Shown here: one piece after another, positions 6,782 to 12,900 of the stretch
Layout: each line of letters starts with the position of its first letter
How positions within the stretch are numbered: position 1 is the stretch's first letter
NCBI GenBank assembly: GCA_028866155.1
Contig: JAGWIT010000024.1
Span: forward strand, 1-12,997
Direction: 5' to 3'
Length of the DNA: 12,997 nucleotides
Source of the DNA: Patescibacteria group bacterium
Lineage (GTDB): Bacteria; Patescibacteriota; Minisyncoccia; Phycocordibacterales; SBAW01
The notes under the pieces: generated by a model
Databases searched by the model: none
What the model saw: the letters and a program-made list of their open reading frames with translations, nothing else
What the model was told of the DNA's origin: nothing
Position numbers and translations under genes: made by a program

Positions 6782-7150
6782 TCAGTGCAAGATTTCTACC
6801 TCTAATACCCCTAAGCCGTCCATGCCCAGCTGCACAGCGGCGGCATATGCAATGTCAAGCTGCCGCCCCTGCACGAACGGGCCGCGGTCATGCACGGTGC
6901 AATAAGCGACTCTCCCGTTGCGCGGGTTGATGAGCCTAAGGCGGGTTCCAAAACGCCACGAGCGATGGGCACAGATACCCGAGTCATACCCGCGTCGAAA
7001 GGGCGTGCCGTCGGCGGTCCGCTGGCTCGCATGGTCCTTCGGTCCTCCGTAGTGGCTCGCCATCAACAACATGCGCGCTGAAGCTTCGCTCACGCCGCAA
7101 ACCAGCGCGGCGTATGCGAAACCGATCCTCAAAAGTTGAGAAATACGCAT
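6782..7150 (-). CDS. Exported RlpA-like double-psi beta-barrel protein
   Basis: A small secreted or envelope protein of 122 residues. A signal peptide is visible: basic start MRISQLLR, hydrophobic stretch to about residue 20, and an ASA-R cleavage site near residue 25. The remainder is a minimal RlpA/DPBB domain: ASHYGG (31-36), RTADGTPF (44-51), CAHRSWRFGTRLRLIN (60-75), NGRVAYCTVHDRGPFVQGRQLDIAYAAAVQLGM (78-110). His62 and Asp88 match conserved family positions; Thr49 sits where catalytic RlpA proteins usually have Glu (TASGEPF-like). Cys60 and Cys84 could form a disulfide. There is no SPOR domain, so it resembles the core of longer RlpA lytic transglycosylases that cleave denuded glycan strands. 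Whether it cuts peptidoglycan or only binds it is open. An AGGGAG site 7 nt upstream supports the start, and a terminator follows. Confidence 0.88.
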   Translation of the reverse strand: MRISQLLRIGFAYAALVCGVSEASARMLLMASHYGGPKDHASQRTADGTPFRRGYDSGICAHRSWRFGTRLRLINPRNGRVAYCTVHDRGPFVQGRQLDIAYAAAVQLGMDGLGVLEVEILH

Positions 7151-7157
7151 TACGCTA

Positions 7158-7163
7158 CTCCCT
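7158..7163 (-). promoter_or_regulatory. Shine-Dalgarno site of the RlpA-like gene
   Basis: AGGGAG, 7 nt before the ATG at 7150. A lone TACTAT (7195-7190) upstream could be a -10 box, but no matching -35 was found. Confidence 0.55.
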
Positions 7164-7224
7164 ATGTACGGTGCGGCCCAAGCCCCTGCATAGTAGACAC
7201 TAAGTATCGTGAAATCCGCTTGAA

Positions 7225-7893
7225 TTAAATGCTTGGGATCATTGCCGCCAGATGCTCCAGCAGCATCTTGAGCGACGCTGAGCGGTCGGCGGCATAGGAG
7301 CGCACTTTGGCGATGTCCTCAAGGCCTTCGCGCGCTTCTTTGTTTTGCATGTACTTTGAAAGTTCAACCTCAAGCCCTTTTAAAAAGCTCCGGATGCGTT
7401 CTTTTTGATTTTCTTCGTCTTTTAAAAGTGCGGCGATATAGGCACTGCGTTCTCGTGAATTTGCTTTAAGGAAAACTACAACTGACTGGGCAAAAGCCTC
7501 CGAGCCGGCAGATAACTTTTGACCGGACAATTTTAGTTTTCCTTCCGGATATTGCATTAAACGCGAACGCAACGTCGGCAATAGCGTCCCGTGCGGCATG
7601 AGCAATACAAACACGCTCCCAACTTGCGGCTCCTCGAATAATTTTAAAAGCGCCTGCTGCGCCTCGCTCGTTATCGAAGCTATGCCGAGCACGTACAGTG
7701 CGCGGCCCGAGGCGCTTTTGAGCTGGGCCATCTCCTTTAGTTGTTGAGCGTCATCGATACCAAACTTCTCCCACTGCTCCGCGCGCACATCGGGGTCGTG
7801 CTCTTTTTTAAATCCAAAAAGCTCCCGCGCGTCCCGGACAAGCGCATCCATGAGCTCCTGCGGCCCCTCATATATATACGCGTGATGGTTCAT
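7225..7893 (-). CDS. holB: Short clamp-loader delta-prime-like protein (DNA polymerase III)
   Basis: Delta-prime is the stator of the clamp loader that places the beta clamp on DNA. The 222 residues include the most conserved delta-prime stretch, ITSEAQQALLKLFEEP (74-89), then VFVLLMP and LLPTLRSRL (104-112), the usual position of the SRC-type motif (here SRL, so the Cys is absent). It is much shorter than E. coli HolB (334 residues): the Walker A loop and zinc-binding module are missing, which fits a non-ATPase stator. It overlaps mreB-2 by ATGA (7893-7890), so translation is probably coupled. I am confident of the AAA+ clamp-loader relationship, less so that it fills the delta-prime role. 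Confidence 0.8.
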   Translation of the reverse strand: MNHHAYIYEGPQELMDALVRDARELFGFKKEHDPDVRAEQWEKFGIDDAQQLKEMAQLKSASGRALYVLGIASITSEAQQALLKLFEEPQVGSVFVLLMPHGTLLPTLRSRLMQYPEGKLKLSGQKLSAGSEAFAQSVVVFLKANSRERSAYIAALLKDEENQKERIRSFLKGLEVELSKYMQNKEAREGLEDIAKVRSYAADRSASLKMLLEHLAAMIPSI

Positions 7894-8903
7894 CGTTTGG
7901 CGATGATGGCTTTTTTGTACGTATCCAAATGCTCGAGCGCTATCCCCGTGCCGCGCGCGACGCAGTAGAGCGGGTCTTCGGCGACCTCCGCCTTGACTCC
8001 CGTGCGCCGCAAAATAAGCTCGGGAAAGTTGCGCAACTGCGAGGTGCCGCCGGTCATGATGATGCCGCGGTCGATGATGTCGCTCGCGAGCTCGGGCGGC
8101 GTCTCCTGCAAAACGTCGCGGATGGCTTTGATTATCTCGCGCAGGTCCTTCCCGACCGCTTTAACGATGTCGTTGGTCTTTATCTCGACCGTGCGCGGCA
8201 GGCCCGATATAAAATCCCGCCCGCGCACCTGCACAACTATCTCCTCCTCGACCGGCACCGCCGAGCCGATGGCGATTTTGACATCTTCGGCGGTCTTCTC
8301 CCCGATGCCGAGGTTGTAGGTTTTTTTAATATAGTCTGCTATCGCGCGGTCGAGCCGGTCGCCTGCGCATTTTATCGATGTCGAGGCGACGATGCCGCCA
8401 AGTGAGATAACCGCCACATCGGTGGTGCCGCCGCCGATATCGACGACCATGTTCCCGCGCGCCTCCTGTATCGGGATGCCCGCGCCGATGGCCGCCAAGA
8501 CCGACTCTTTTACCACGTAGGCGCTCTTGGCACCCGCGCGGATGGCCGCCTCAACCACCGCGCGCCGCTCGGTCGAGGTGACGCCCGTCGGTACAGAAAT
8601 CATCACTTCGGGCTTGAACCATTGCCAGCGCCCCAATGCTTTTGAAATAAAATACCGGAGCATCGCCTGCGTCACGCGATAGTCGGCAATGACGCCGTCG
8701 CGCATCGGGCGGTAGGCGACGATCTCGCCCGGCGTGCGCCCTATCATCTCTTTGGCGCCGAATCCGACCGCCAAAATGCGCTTATCAATCTCCGAAATAG
8801 CGACCACCGAAGGTTCGTTTAAAATGACGCCCTTGCCCGGCACAAACACGAGCGTGTTGGCGGTGCCTAAGTCGATGCCGAGCTTGGGAGTAAAAAAAGC
8901 CAT
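7890..8903 (-). CDS. mreB: MreB-family rod-shape actin, complete (mreB-2)
   Basis: Full-length bacterial actin of 337 residues (family about 335-350). Motifs in order: phosphate-1 loop KLGIDLGTANTLVF (7-20), GRTPGEIVAYRPMRDGVIADY (55-75), VPTGVTSTERRAV (104-116), phosphate-2 DIGGGTTDVAVISLGGI, the adenosine region IMTGGTSQLRNFPE and a C-terminal YCVARGTGIALE. The conserved EEP of MreB is KES here (132-134), whereas mreB-1 keeps EEP. The ATG at 8903 is chosen because it puts the first motif at the usual distance from the N terminus; the in-frame ATG at 8957 would add 18 residues unlike the family. It follows murA by 62 nt and overlaps the delta-prime-like gene by 4 nt. It probably organises lateral wall growth with MurA-made precursors. 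Confidence 0.96.
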   Translation of the reverse strand: MAFFTPKLGIDLGTANTLVFVPGKGVILNEPSVVAISEIDKRILAVGFGAKEMIGRTPGEIVAYRPMRDGVIADYRVTQAMLRYFISKALGRWQWFKPEVMISVPTGVTSTERRAVVEAAIRAGAKSAYVVKESVLAAIGAGIPIQEARGNMVVDIGGGTTDVAVISLGGIVASTSIKCAGDRLDRAIADYIKKTYNLGIGEKTAEDVKIAIGSAVPVEEEIVVQVRGRDFISGLPRTVEIKTNDIVKAVGKDLREIIKAIRDVLQETPPELASDIIDRGIIMTGGTSQLRNFPELILRRTGVKAEVAEDPLYCVARGTGIALEHLDTYKKAIIAKR

Positions 8904-8914
8904 AAAGCCCAACC

Positions 8915-8943
8915 ATAATACGCGACTTCTGCGGCCAAAACAA
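8915..8943 (-). promoter_or_regulatory. Possible promoter of mreB-2
   Basis: TATTAT (8920-8915, 5/6) with TTGTTT (8943-8938, 3/6) at 17-nt spacing. The -10 box is 11 nt before the ATG, giving a leader of about 5 nt. The weak -35 box keeps confidence low; read-through from murA is also possible. Confidence 0.3.
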
Positions 8944-8965
8944 ATGATGGTTGACAAAACTTTTT

Positions 8966-10246
8966 CTATATCTGCTCTCTTTTTATATTGAGCCCCAATT
9001 TTTGCAGACGCTCTTCTATGCGCTCATAGCCACGGTCGATGTGATAGATGTTGCCTATCGTAGACTTCCCTTCGGCCACAGCCGCCGCCAGCAGGAACGC
9101 AAGCCCCGCGCGGATGTCGGGGCTCTCGAGCTCGTGGCCGCGCAGCGGCGTTTTGCCCTTGATGCTTATTTGCTGCGGGTTCCACAGCGTGATGTCGGCG
9201 CCCATCTTTATGAGATCCTGCGTGTAGCCCAGCCGGCCGCCCCAAATGGTCTCAAACATCGTGCTCTCGCCCGCGGCCTGCGTGAGATAGACGACCATCG
9301 GCGGCTGGAGGTCGGTGGCAAAGCCGGGGTACTCGTGCGTGCGGATGTTGAGCGGGAGCGCCTCGCCGCCGTCTTTGACTATGATGCGCGAACCTTCAGC
9401 CATTATTGATATCCCCGACTCACGCAACAACTGCACCAGCATCTCGCAGTGCGCAGGCTGACAATCGGTTATCTCAAGCTCTTTAGCCGCAAGCGCACCC
9501 AAGAGCATGAACGTGCCTGCCTCTATCCGGTCGGGCACGATGCGCAGTTCTTTGCCTTGTGCTTTGAGCATCGAGCCGCCTTCAATTTCGATAGTCGGCG
9601 TCCCCGCGCCGCGTATGCGAGCCCCACAAGAGTTCAAAAATTCGGCCAGTGCCGCAATCTCCGGCTCCATCGCCGCATTTTTTAAAATTGTCTTCCCTTT
9701 GGCGAGCGTCGCCGCCATCATCAGCGTCTCGGTCCCCGTGACGCTTACGAACATAAAAAAGAACTCGGCGCCCTGGAGGCCGTCTTTAGCGTTCACGGCA
9801 TATCGTTCGTTCTCTAATGAGACCTCGCAGCCCATTTTTTTGAACCCGTCTAAAAAGAGGTTGATGGGCCGCGGGCCGATGACGTCGCCGCCCGGGTGCG
9901 GGAAGGACACTTTGCCGAACCGTGCCAGCAAAGGCCCCGCAAAAACAATCGATGCGCGTATCTTGCGCGCGATGGCGTCGTCCAAGTCGCTCGATGCGAC
10001 TTGTGAGGTGTTTATCGCATACGTCCCCGGAGAGGTTTGCGCCACCTCAGCGCCCAATTTTTTAAGTATCTCCGATTCTGTCCCCACGTCTTCGATGGCG
10101 GGAACATTCGTGACGGTAAAAGTATCTTCAAATAATAGGGATGCGGGCAAAGCTGCTACTACCGCATTCTTGGCGCCCTTGACCGCTATCGAGCCGCTCA
10201 ACTTTTTTTGTCCCGCCAACCCTTCGACGATAAATCGCTCACTCAT
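8966..10246 (-). CDS. murA: UDP-N-acetylglucosamine 1-carboxyvinyltransferase (MurA), Cys-to-Asp type
   Basis: Catalyses the first committed step of peptidoglycan synthesis, transfer of enolpyruvate from PEP to UDP-GlcNAc, in the cytoplasm. The 426 residues match the family length (about 419-430), with VKGAKNA (22-28, Lys26 and Asn27 for substrate binding), the loop FPHPGGDVIGPRPINL (115-130), YPGFATDLQPP (catalytic-base Asp region) and SPDIRAGLAFLL (Arg of the PEP site). At position 121 (codon at 9886-9884, GAC) there is Asp where most MurA enzymes have the reactive Cys. Asp at this position is known in mycobacterial and chlamydial MurA, where the enzyme is active and insensitive to fosfomycin. 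The start overlaps the upstream small gene by 8 nt. MurA versus MurZ cannot be told apart here. Confidence 0.97.
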   Translation of the reverse strand: MSERFIVEGLAGQKKLSGSIAVKGAKNAVVAALPASLLFEDTFTVTNVPAIEDVGTESEILKKLGAEVAQTSPGTYAINTSQVASSDLDDAIARKIRASIVFAGPLLARFGKVSFPHPGGDVIGPRPINLFLDGFKKMGCEVSLENERYAVNAKDGLQGAEFFFMFVSVTGTETLMMAATLAKGKTILKNAAMEPEIAALAEFLNSCGARIRGAGTPTIEIEGGSMLKAQGKELRIVPDRIEAGTFMLLGALAAKELEITDCQPAHCEMLVQLLRESGISIMAEGSRIIVKDGGEALPLNIRTHEYPGFATDLQPPMVVYLTQAAGESTMFETIWGGRLGYTQDLIKMGADITLWNPQQISIKGKTPLRGHELESPDIRAGLAFLLAAAVAEGKSTIGNIYHIDRGYERIEERLQKLGLNIKREQI

Positions 10247-10532
10247 ATTTTTTATTTTCTTGCTTGTCTTCGTGCTTCTTAGGGTTTATCTCCCACCAAA
10301 ATTTTTTGGAGAAATCTTTTGCCTGGTTGCACACGCTCTTGAGATAGTAGAGGTCGTTGGTGGGTATTGCCTGCAGAACTTTGCCCATGCGCGGCATGGT
10401 CAAAGGCGGCAAACCGTCGCGCATGCGGGAGTGGTTGAGCCGCTCGCGGAAGTACTGCATCAGCTCGCCGCGCTCGGTTGAGCGGTCTTTCTTATTATTA
10501 GACTGCCCCAGATGCGAACTGATGTGGTCCAT
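10239..10532 (-). CDS. Small basic protein of unknown function upstream of murA
   Basis: I do not recognise this 97-residue protein (from the ATG at 10532). It is soluble and basic. A central segment (LMQYFRERLNHSRMRDGLPPLTMPRMGKVLQAIPTNDLYYLKSVCNQAKDF in outline, about residues 25-75) looks folded and rich in helix-formers, followed by KKFWWEINPKK and a Lys/Glu-rich tail. The Arg/Lys content and PRMGKVL helix could suit nucleic-acid binding, but that is a guess. The start at 10532 is preferred because an extended -10 TGCTATTAA (10548-10540) lies 7 nt upstream; an in-frame ATG at 10577 would give 112 residues but overlaps the start of the divergent def gene. Its end overlaps the murA start by 8 nt, suggesting co-expression with murA and mreB-2. 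Confidence 0.72.
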   Translation of the reverse strand: MDHISSHLGQSNNKKDRSTERGELMQYFRERLNHSRMRDGLPPLTMPRMGKVLQAIPTNDLYYLKSVCNQAKDFSKKFWWEINPKKHEDKQENKKYE

Positions 10533-10539
10533 GCCTTTA

Positions 10540-10548
10540 TTAATAGCA
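10540..10548 (-). promoter_or_regulatory. Extended -10 box for the small gene upstream of murA
   Basis: TGCTATTAA lies 7 nt before the ATG at 10532, with a poor -35 match (CTTAAA at 17 nt). It would place transcription start at the start codon. It lies in the 43-bp spacer shared with the divergent def gene. Confidence 0.35.
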
Positions 10549-10575
10549 TAAAATATTGCATATTTAAGAACATCC

Positions 10576-11139
10576 ATGAAAGAAAGCATCGTGCAGGCGG
10601 GCAATCCGGTATTGCGGACCAAGGCAAGGCCGGTCGCCAAAAAGGACATAGGCTCGGCCAAAGTCAAGAACCTCGTCAAAAAGATGCGTGCGGCGCTGAG
10701 CCCCGAGGAGAATGGCGTTGCCATAGCAGCGCCGCAAGTCGGCGAGCCTCTGCAGATCTTTATCGTCGCGGGCAGGGTGTTTGCGGAGGAGCCGGAAGAT
10801 TCTGCGGATGTGAACGCCGGGAGGACGCGCAAACGCCAGGGTGAACAGGAGCAGAATCTTCCTGCTCCGCGGCACGATATGGTCTTCATCAATCCCGAGA
10901 TAATCCGCTCATCGCGCAAGAAAAAAATAATGTCCGAGGGGTGCCTCTCGGTGCGCGGCGTCTTCGGCACGGTGATGCGCCACGAGAAGACTTCGGTACG
11001 CGCGCTCGACGAGCGTGGCGAGCCATTCACCTACCACGGTTCGGGATTGTTGGCGCAGATATTCCAGCACGAGACCGACCATCTCAACGGCATCCTCTTT
11101 ATCGACAAGGCAGAAAAAATAGACGAGCCAAAAAAATGA
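10576..11139 (+). CDS. def: Peptide deformylase
   Basis: Removes the formyl group from the N-terminal methionine of nascent proteins. The 187 residues carry all three metal-site motifs: GVAIAAPQVG (47-56, motif 1, with Gln54), EGCLSV (121-126, Cys123 as metal ligand) and QHETDHLNG (164-172, His165 and His169 as ligands, Glu166 catalytic). Motif 1 is usually GxGxAAxQ; here the second Gly is Ala49. A charged insertion of about 30 residues (70-100, with many Glu, Arg, Gln) separates motif 1 from the next strand. fmt follows with an ATGA overlap, so formylation and deformylation are encoded together. No Shine-Dalgarno site is seen; the divergent small gene begins 43 bp upstream. Confidence 0.96.
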   Translation: MKESIVQAGNPVLRTKARPVAKKDIGSAKVKNLVKKMRAALSPEENGVAIAAPQVGEPLQIFIVAGRVFAEEPEDSADVNAGRTRKRQGEQEQNLPAPRHDMVFINPEIIRSSRKKKIMSEGCLSVRGVFGTVMRHEKTSVRALDERGEPFTYHGSGLLAQIFQHETDHLNGILFIDKAEKIDEPKK

Positions 11140-12026
11140 AGACTAAGCATAAACCGCTTTTCGCGTTCTTCGGCACGCCGCGCTTTGCCACCCGCGTACT
11201 CGACGCACTCGAGGCAAACGATCTTGTGCCTGCGCTCATCGTGTGCGCGCCCGACGTCCGCCGGGACCGCGGGCTAGAACTGACACCCGCGCCGGCAAAA
11301 GTGTGGGCGCTTGAGCGCGGCATCGACGTACTCACGCCAACAACGCTCAAAGACGAATCGTTCATCGCCGGCCTGCAAAACACCGATTGGGATATTTTTG
11401 TCGTCGCAGCCTATGCAAAATTGATACCTAAAAAAATTCTCGAAATCCCTCGCAAAGGCTGTTTAAATGTGCATCCGTCGCTGTTGCCGAAGTTTCGCGG
11501 CCCTTCGCCCGGGCTCTCGGCTATCCTCGCCGACGAGCGCTCAACCGGCGTCTCGATAATGCTCATGGACGAGCTCATGGATCACGGACCCATTGTCGCG
11601 CAGGCAACAATCGAGTTAGAAGAGGAGATGCCCGGCTCGCCCGAAGGCGGCTGGCCGCCGAAAGGCTCGCTATTCGAAGACTTGCTTGCAACCGAGGGCG
11701 GCAATTTGCTCGCCGAAGCAATGGGACCGTGGATAGCGGGCGAGATAACTCCCGAGCCGCAGGACGAAAGCAAAGCGACTTACACCAAAAAATTCACTGA
11801 TGAAGATTCACTGATAGACTTGCAAGGAGATCCGCGCGAGCAATTGTTAAAAATTAGAGCATTCGACAAAAACCCGCGAGCGCATTTTTTTATAAACAAT
11901 AAGCGCATAATAATCACCGAAGCCGGGCTGATGGAAGGCAAATTACAAATCCTTAAAGTAATCCCCGAAGGCAAAAAAGAAATAGACTTTACACTTTTTT
12001 CCGCCAACCCCTCAAATACTCTTTGA
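11136..12026 (+). CDS. fmt: Methionyl-tRNA formyltransferase
   Basis: Formylates Met-tRNA-fMet using 10-formyl-tetrahydrofolate. The 296 residues (E. coli 315) show an N-terminal Rossmann start FAFFGTPRFATRVLDAL (9-25), the catalytic triad Asn111 and His113 in CLNVHPSLLPKFRGPSP (109-125) and Asp149 in MDELMDHGPIV (144-154), then a shortened C-terminal tRNA-binding domain with IRAFDKNPRAHFFI. The start ATG overlaps the def stop (ATGA, 11136-11139), so translation is coupled. The last 38 bp overlap the 3' end of the convergent HPF gene, with no room for a terminator between them. Confidence 0.95.
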   Translation: MKTKHKPLFAFFGTPRFATRVLDALEANDLVPALIVCAPDVRRDRGLELTPAPAKVWALERGIDVLTPTTLKDESFIAGLQNTDWDIFVVAAYAKLIPKKILEIPRKGCLNVHPSLLPKFRGPSPGLSAILADERSTGVSIMLMDELMDHGPIVAQATIELEEEMPGSPEGGWPPKGSLFEDLLATEGGNLLAEAMGPWIAGEITPEPQDESKATYTKKFTDEDSLIDLQGDPREQLLKIRAFDKNPRAHFFINNKRIIITEAGLMEGKLQILKVIPEGKKEIDFTLFSANPSNTL

Positions 12027-12381
12027 CCCGAACCGCGCTGTGGCGGAATATTTTTAATTTTTGCTTTTTTTCGCGGCGGAGCTCTTTGGCGAGCTCCGCC
12101 GACGCAATATTTATCGCCTCGTGCAGGGTGCTCCCCCACTGTGCCGCGCGATATACTTGGCCTCCGACCCCGGCGGTAAACTCGGCGCGGTATTTGCCGG
12201 CCTTGCCCTCCGTAGCTTCGGCGGAGGATGGGTCGTGGCGAGCAGAATACTCAAGCTCAACGTCGGTGTGGGCCGTCGTGTCTCCGCCAACAAATGTGCC
12301 GGCGTGCGCAAGGCGCTTCTCTATATAGTCGCGCAATTCATCGGTCACCGAAACTCCGGTCCCCTTAATGTTGTAGTTCAT
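11989..12381 (-). CDS. hpf: Ribosome hibernation-promoting factor (HPF/RaiA family), short form with an inserted palindrome
   Basis: HPF/RaiA proteins bind the small-subunit decoding region of idle ribosomes and stall or dimerise them. The 130 residues start MNYNIKGTGVSVTDELRDYIEKRL (family beta-alpha start) and continue VELEYSARHD, KYRAEFTA, and HEAINIASAELAKELRREKKQKLK, the second helix. A basic C-terminal tail follows; there is no long-form dimerisation domain. Residues 51-60 (PSSAEATEGK) sit in the loop between two beta strands and coincide with a palindromic DNA element (12207-12227), so they look like an in-frame insertion. The gene overlaps fmt by 38 bp at its 3' end. A -10 box TATATT lies 6 nt before the ATG. 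The VOC gene ends 27 nt upstream and may be co-transcribed. Confidence 0.88.
   Translation of the reverse strand: MNYNIKGTGVSVTDELRDYIEKRLAHAGTFVGGDTTAHTDVELEYSARHDPSSAEATEGKAGKYRAEFTAGVGGQVYRAAQWGSTLHEAINIASAELAKELRREKKQKLKIFRHSAVRVKEYLRGWRKKV
12207..12227. repeat. Palindromic element inside the HPF gene
   Basis: CCTCCG (12207-12212) and CGGAGG (12222-12227) form a 6-bp stem around a 9-nt loop. On the coding strand it encodes part of PSSAEATEGK, an extra stretch in a loop of HPF. I recall similar SSAEATEGK peptides in predicted proteins of Parcubacteria, which would suggest a dispersed element; that is memory, not a search. No second copy was found in this window. Confidence 0.45.
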
Positions 12382-12387
12382 GCATCT

Positions 12388-12393
12388 AATATA
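12388..12393 (-). promoter_or_regulatory. -10 box of hpf, 6 nt before the start codon
   Basis: TATATT (5/6) with 6 nt (AGATGC) before the ATG at 12381, predicting a leaderless mRNA. No -35 match at 16-18 nt; an A-rich spacer lies upstream. Confidence 0.4.
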
Positions 12394-12408
12394 ACCGCAT
12401 ATTCTTTT

Positions 12409-12801
12409 TTAAGGTATCACTTCCCGGGGGGCTTTCTCCCCGAAATAGCACGCCTCAATATTGTTACCATCGGGGTCAAGCACGAACGCCGCGTAGTAGT
12501 TGGGCCCGTAATCCTCGCGAAAGCCGGGCTTGCCGTTGTTCTTGCCGCCGGCTTTCAACCCCTCCGCATGAAATTTCTGCACCGCCTCTTTGCTGGCGGC
12601 GCCAACCGCCACGTGGATGGGCATTATCTTGTTCTTCTTCTCGACTATCCAAAAACTCGTCGACTTGCCCTCCAAAAAACCGCCGGCCTTCCACTCGTCC
12701 ATGTCGCGATAAAGCGTATAGCCCGCCGGCGCGAGCAACTTTTTATAAAACTCCTTCGATTTTTTATAATCGCTCACCGGCACCGATACATGCTCTATCA
12801 T
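12409..12801 (-). CDS. VOC (glyoxalase/bleomycin resistance/dioxygenase) superfamily protein
   Basis: A 130-residue single protein with the paired beta-alpha-beta-beta-beta modules of the VOC fold: IEHVSVPVSDYKKSKEFYKKLLAPAGYTL (2-30) opens the first, PIHVAVGAASKEAVQKFHAEGLKAGG (61-86) the second, and FVLDPDGNNIEACYF (106-120) ends it. His4, His63 and Glu116 occupy positions used as metal ligands in VOC enzymes, so it may bind a divalent metal. VOC proteins range from isomerases to drug-binding resistance proteins and the substrate cannot be read from sequence; the DPDGNNIEA ending is common in uncharacterised members. A -10 box TATACT lies 6 nt before the ATG. hpf follows 27 nt downstream, and tRNA-Asn lies divergently upstream. 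Confidence 0.88.
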   Translation of the reverse strand: MIEHVSVPVSDYKKSKEFYKKLLAPAGYTLYRDMDEWKAGGFLEGKSTSFWIVEKKNKIMPIHVAVGAASKEAVQKFHAEGLKAGGKNNGKPGFREDYGPNYYAAFVLDPDGNNIEACYFGEKAPREVIP

Positions 12802-12807
12802 GAACCC

Positions 12808-12813
12808 AGTATA
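12808..12813 (-). promoter_or_regulatory. -10 box of the VOC gene, 6 nt before the start codon
   Basis: TATACT (5/6) followed by GGGTTC and the ATG at 12801, again predicting a leaderless mRNA. No good -35 box was seen. Confidence 0.4.
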
Positions 12814-12843
12814 AGCAACCTTTATATAAGGAGCATGAATCCC

Positions 12844-12872
12844 TTCTCAATCCTCATTTTTTTGGCTATACT
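12844..12872 (+). promoter_or_regulatory. Promoter of tRNA-Asn
   Basis: TTCTCA (12844-12849, 4/6), a 17-nt spacer and TATACT (12867-12872, 5/6). The expected start near 12879 gives a 5' leader of about 22 nt before the mature tRNA, suitable for RNase P removal. Confidence 0.45.
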
Positions 12873-12900
12873 CGCTGTGTTTGGGTCGGTGCAAATACAT

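Noticed and set aside
7030..7065. CTACGGAGG stretch in the RlpA-like gene, similar to one arm of the palindrome in hpf
   Set aside because: It encodes the conserved HYGG of the RlpA fold and lacks the second arm, so the likeness is probably chance.
9507..10481. 324-codon open frame on the plus strand
   Set aside because: It lies almost wholly antisense to murA and the small gene upstream. Long antisense frames are expected at this G+C, and the translation resembles no protein family.
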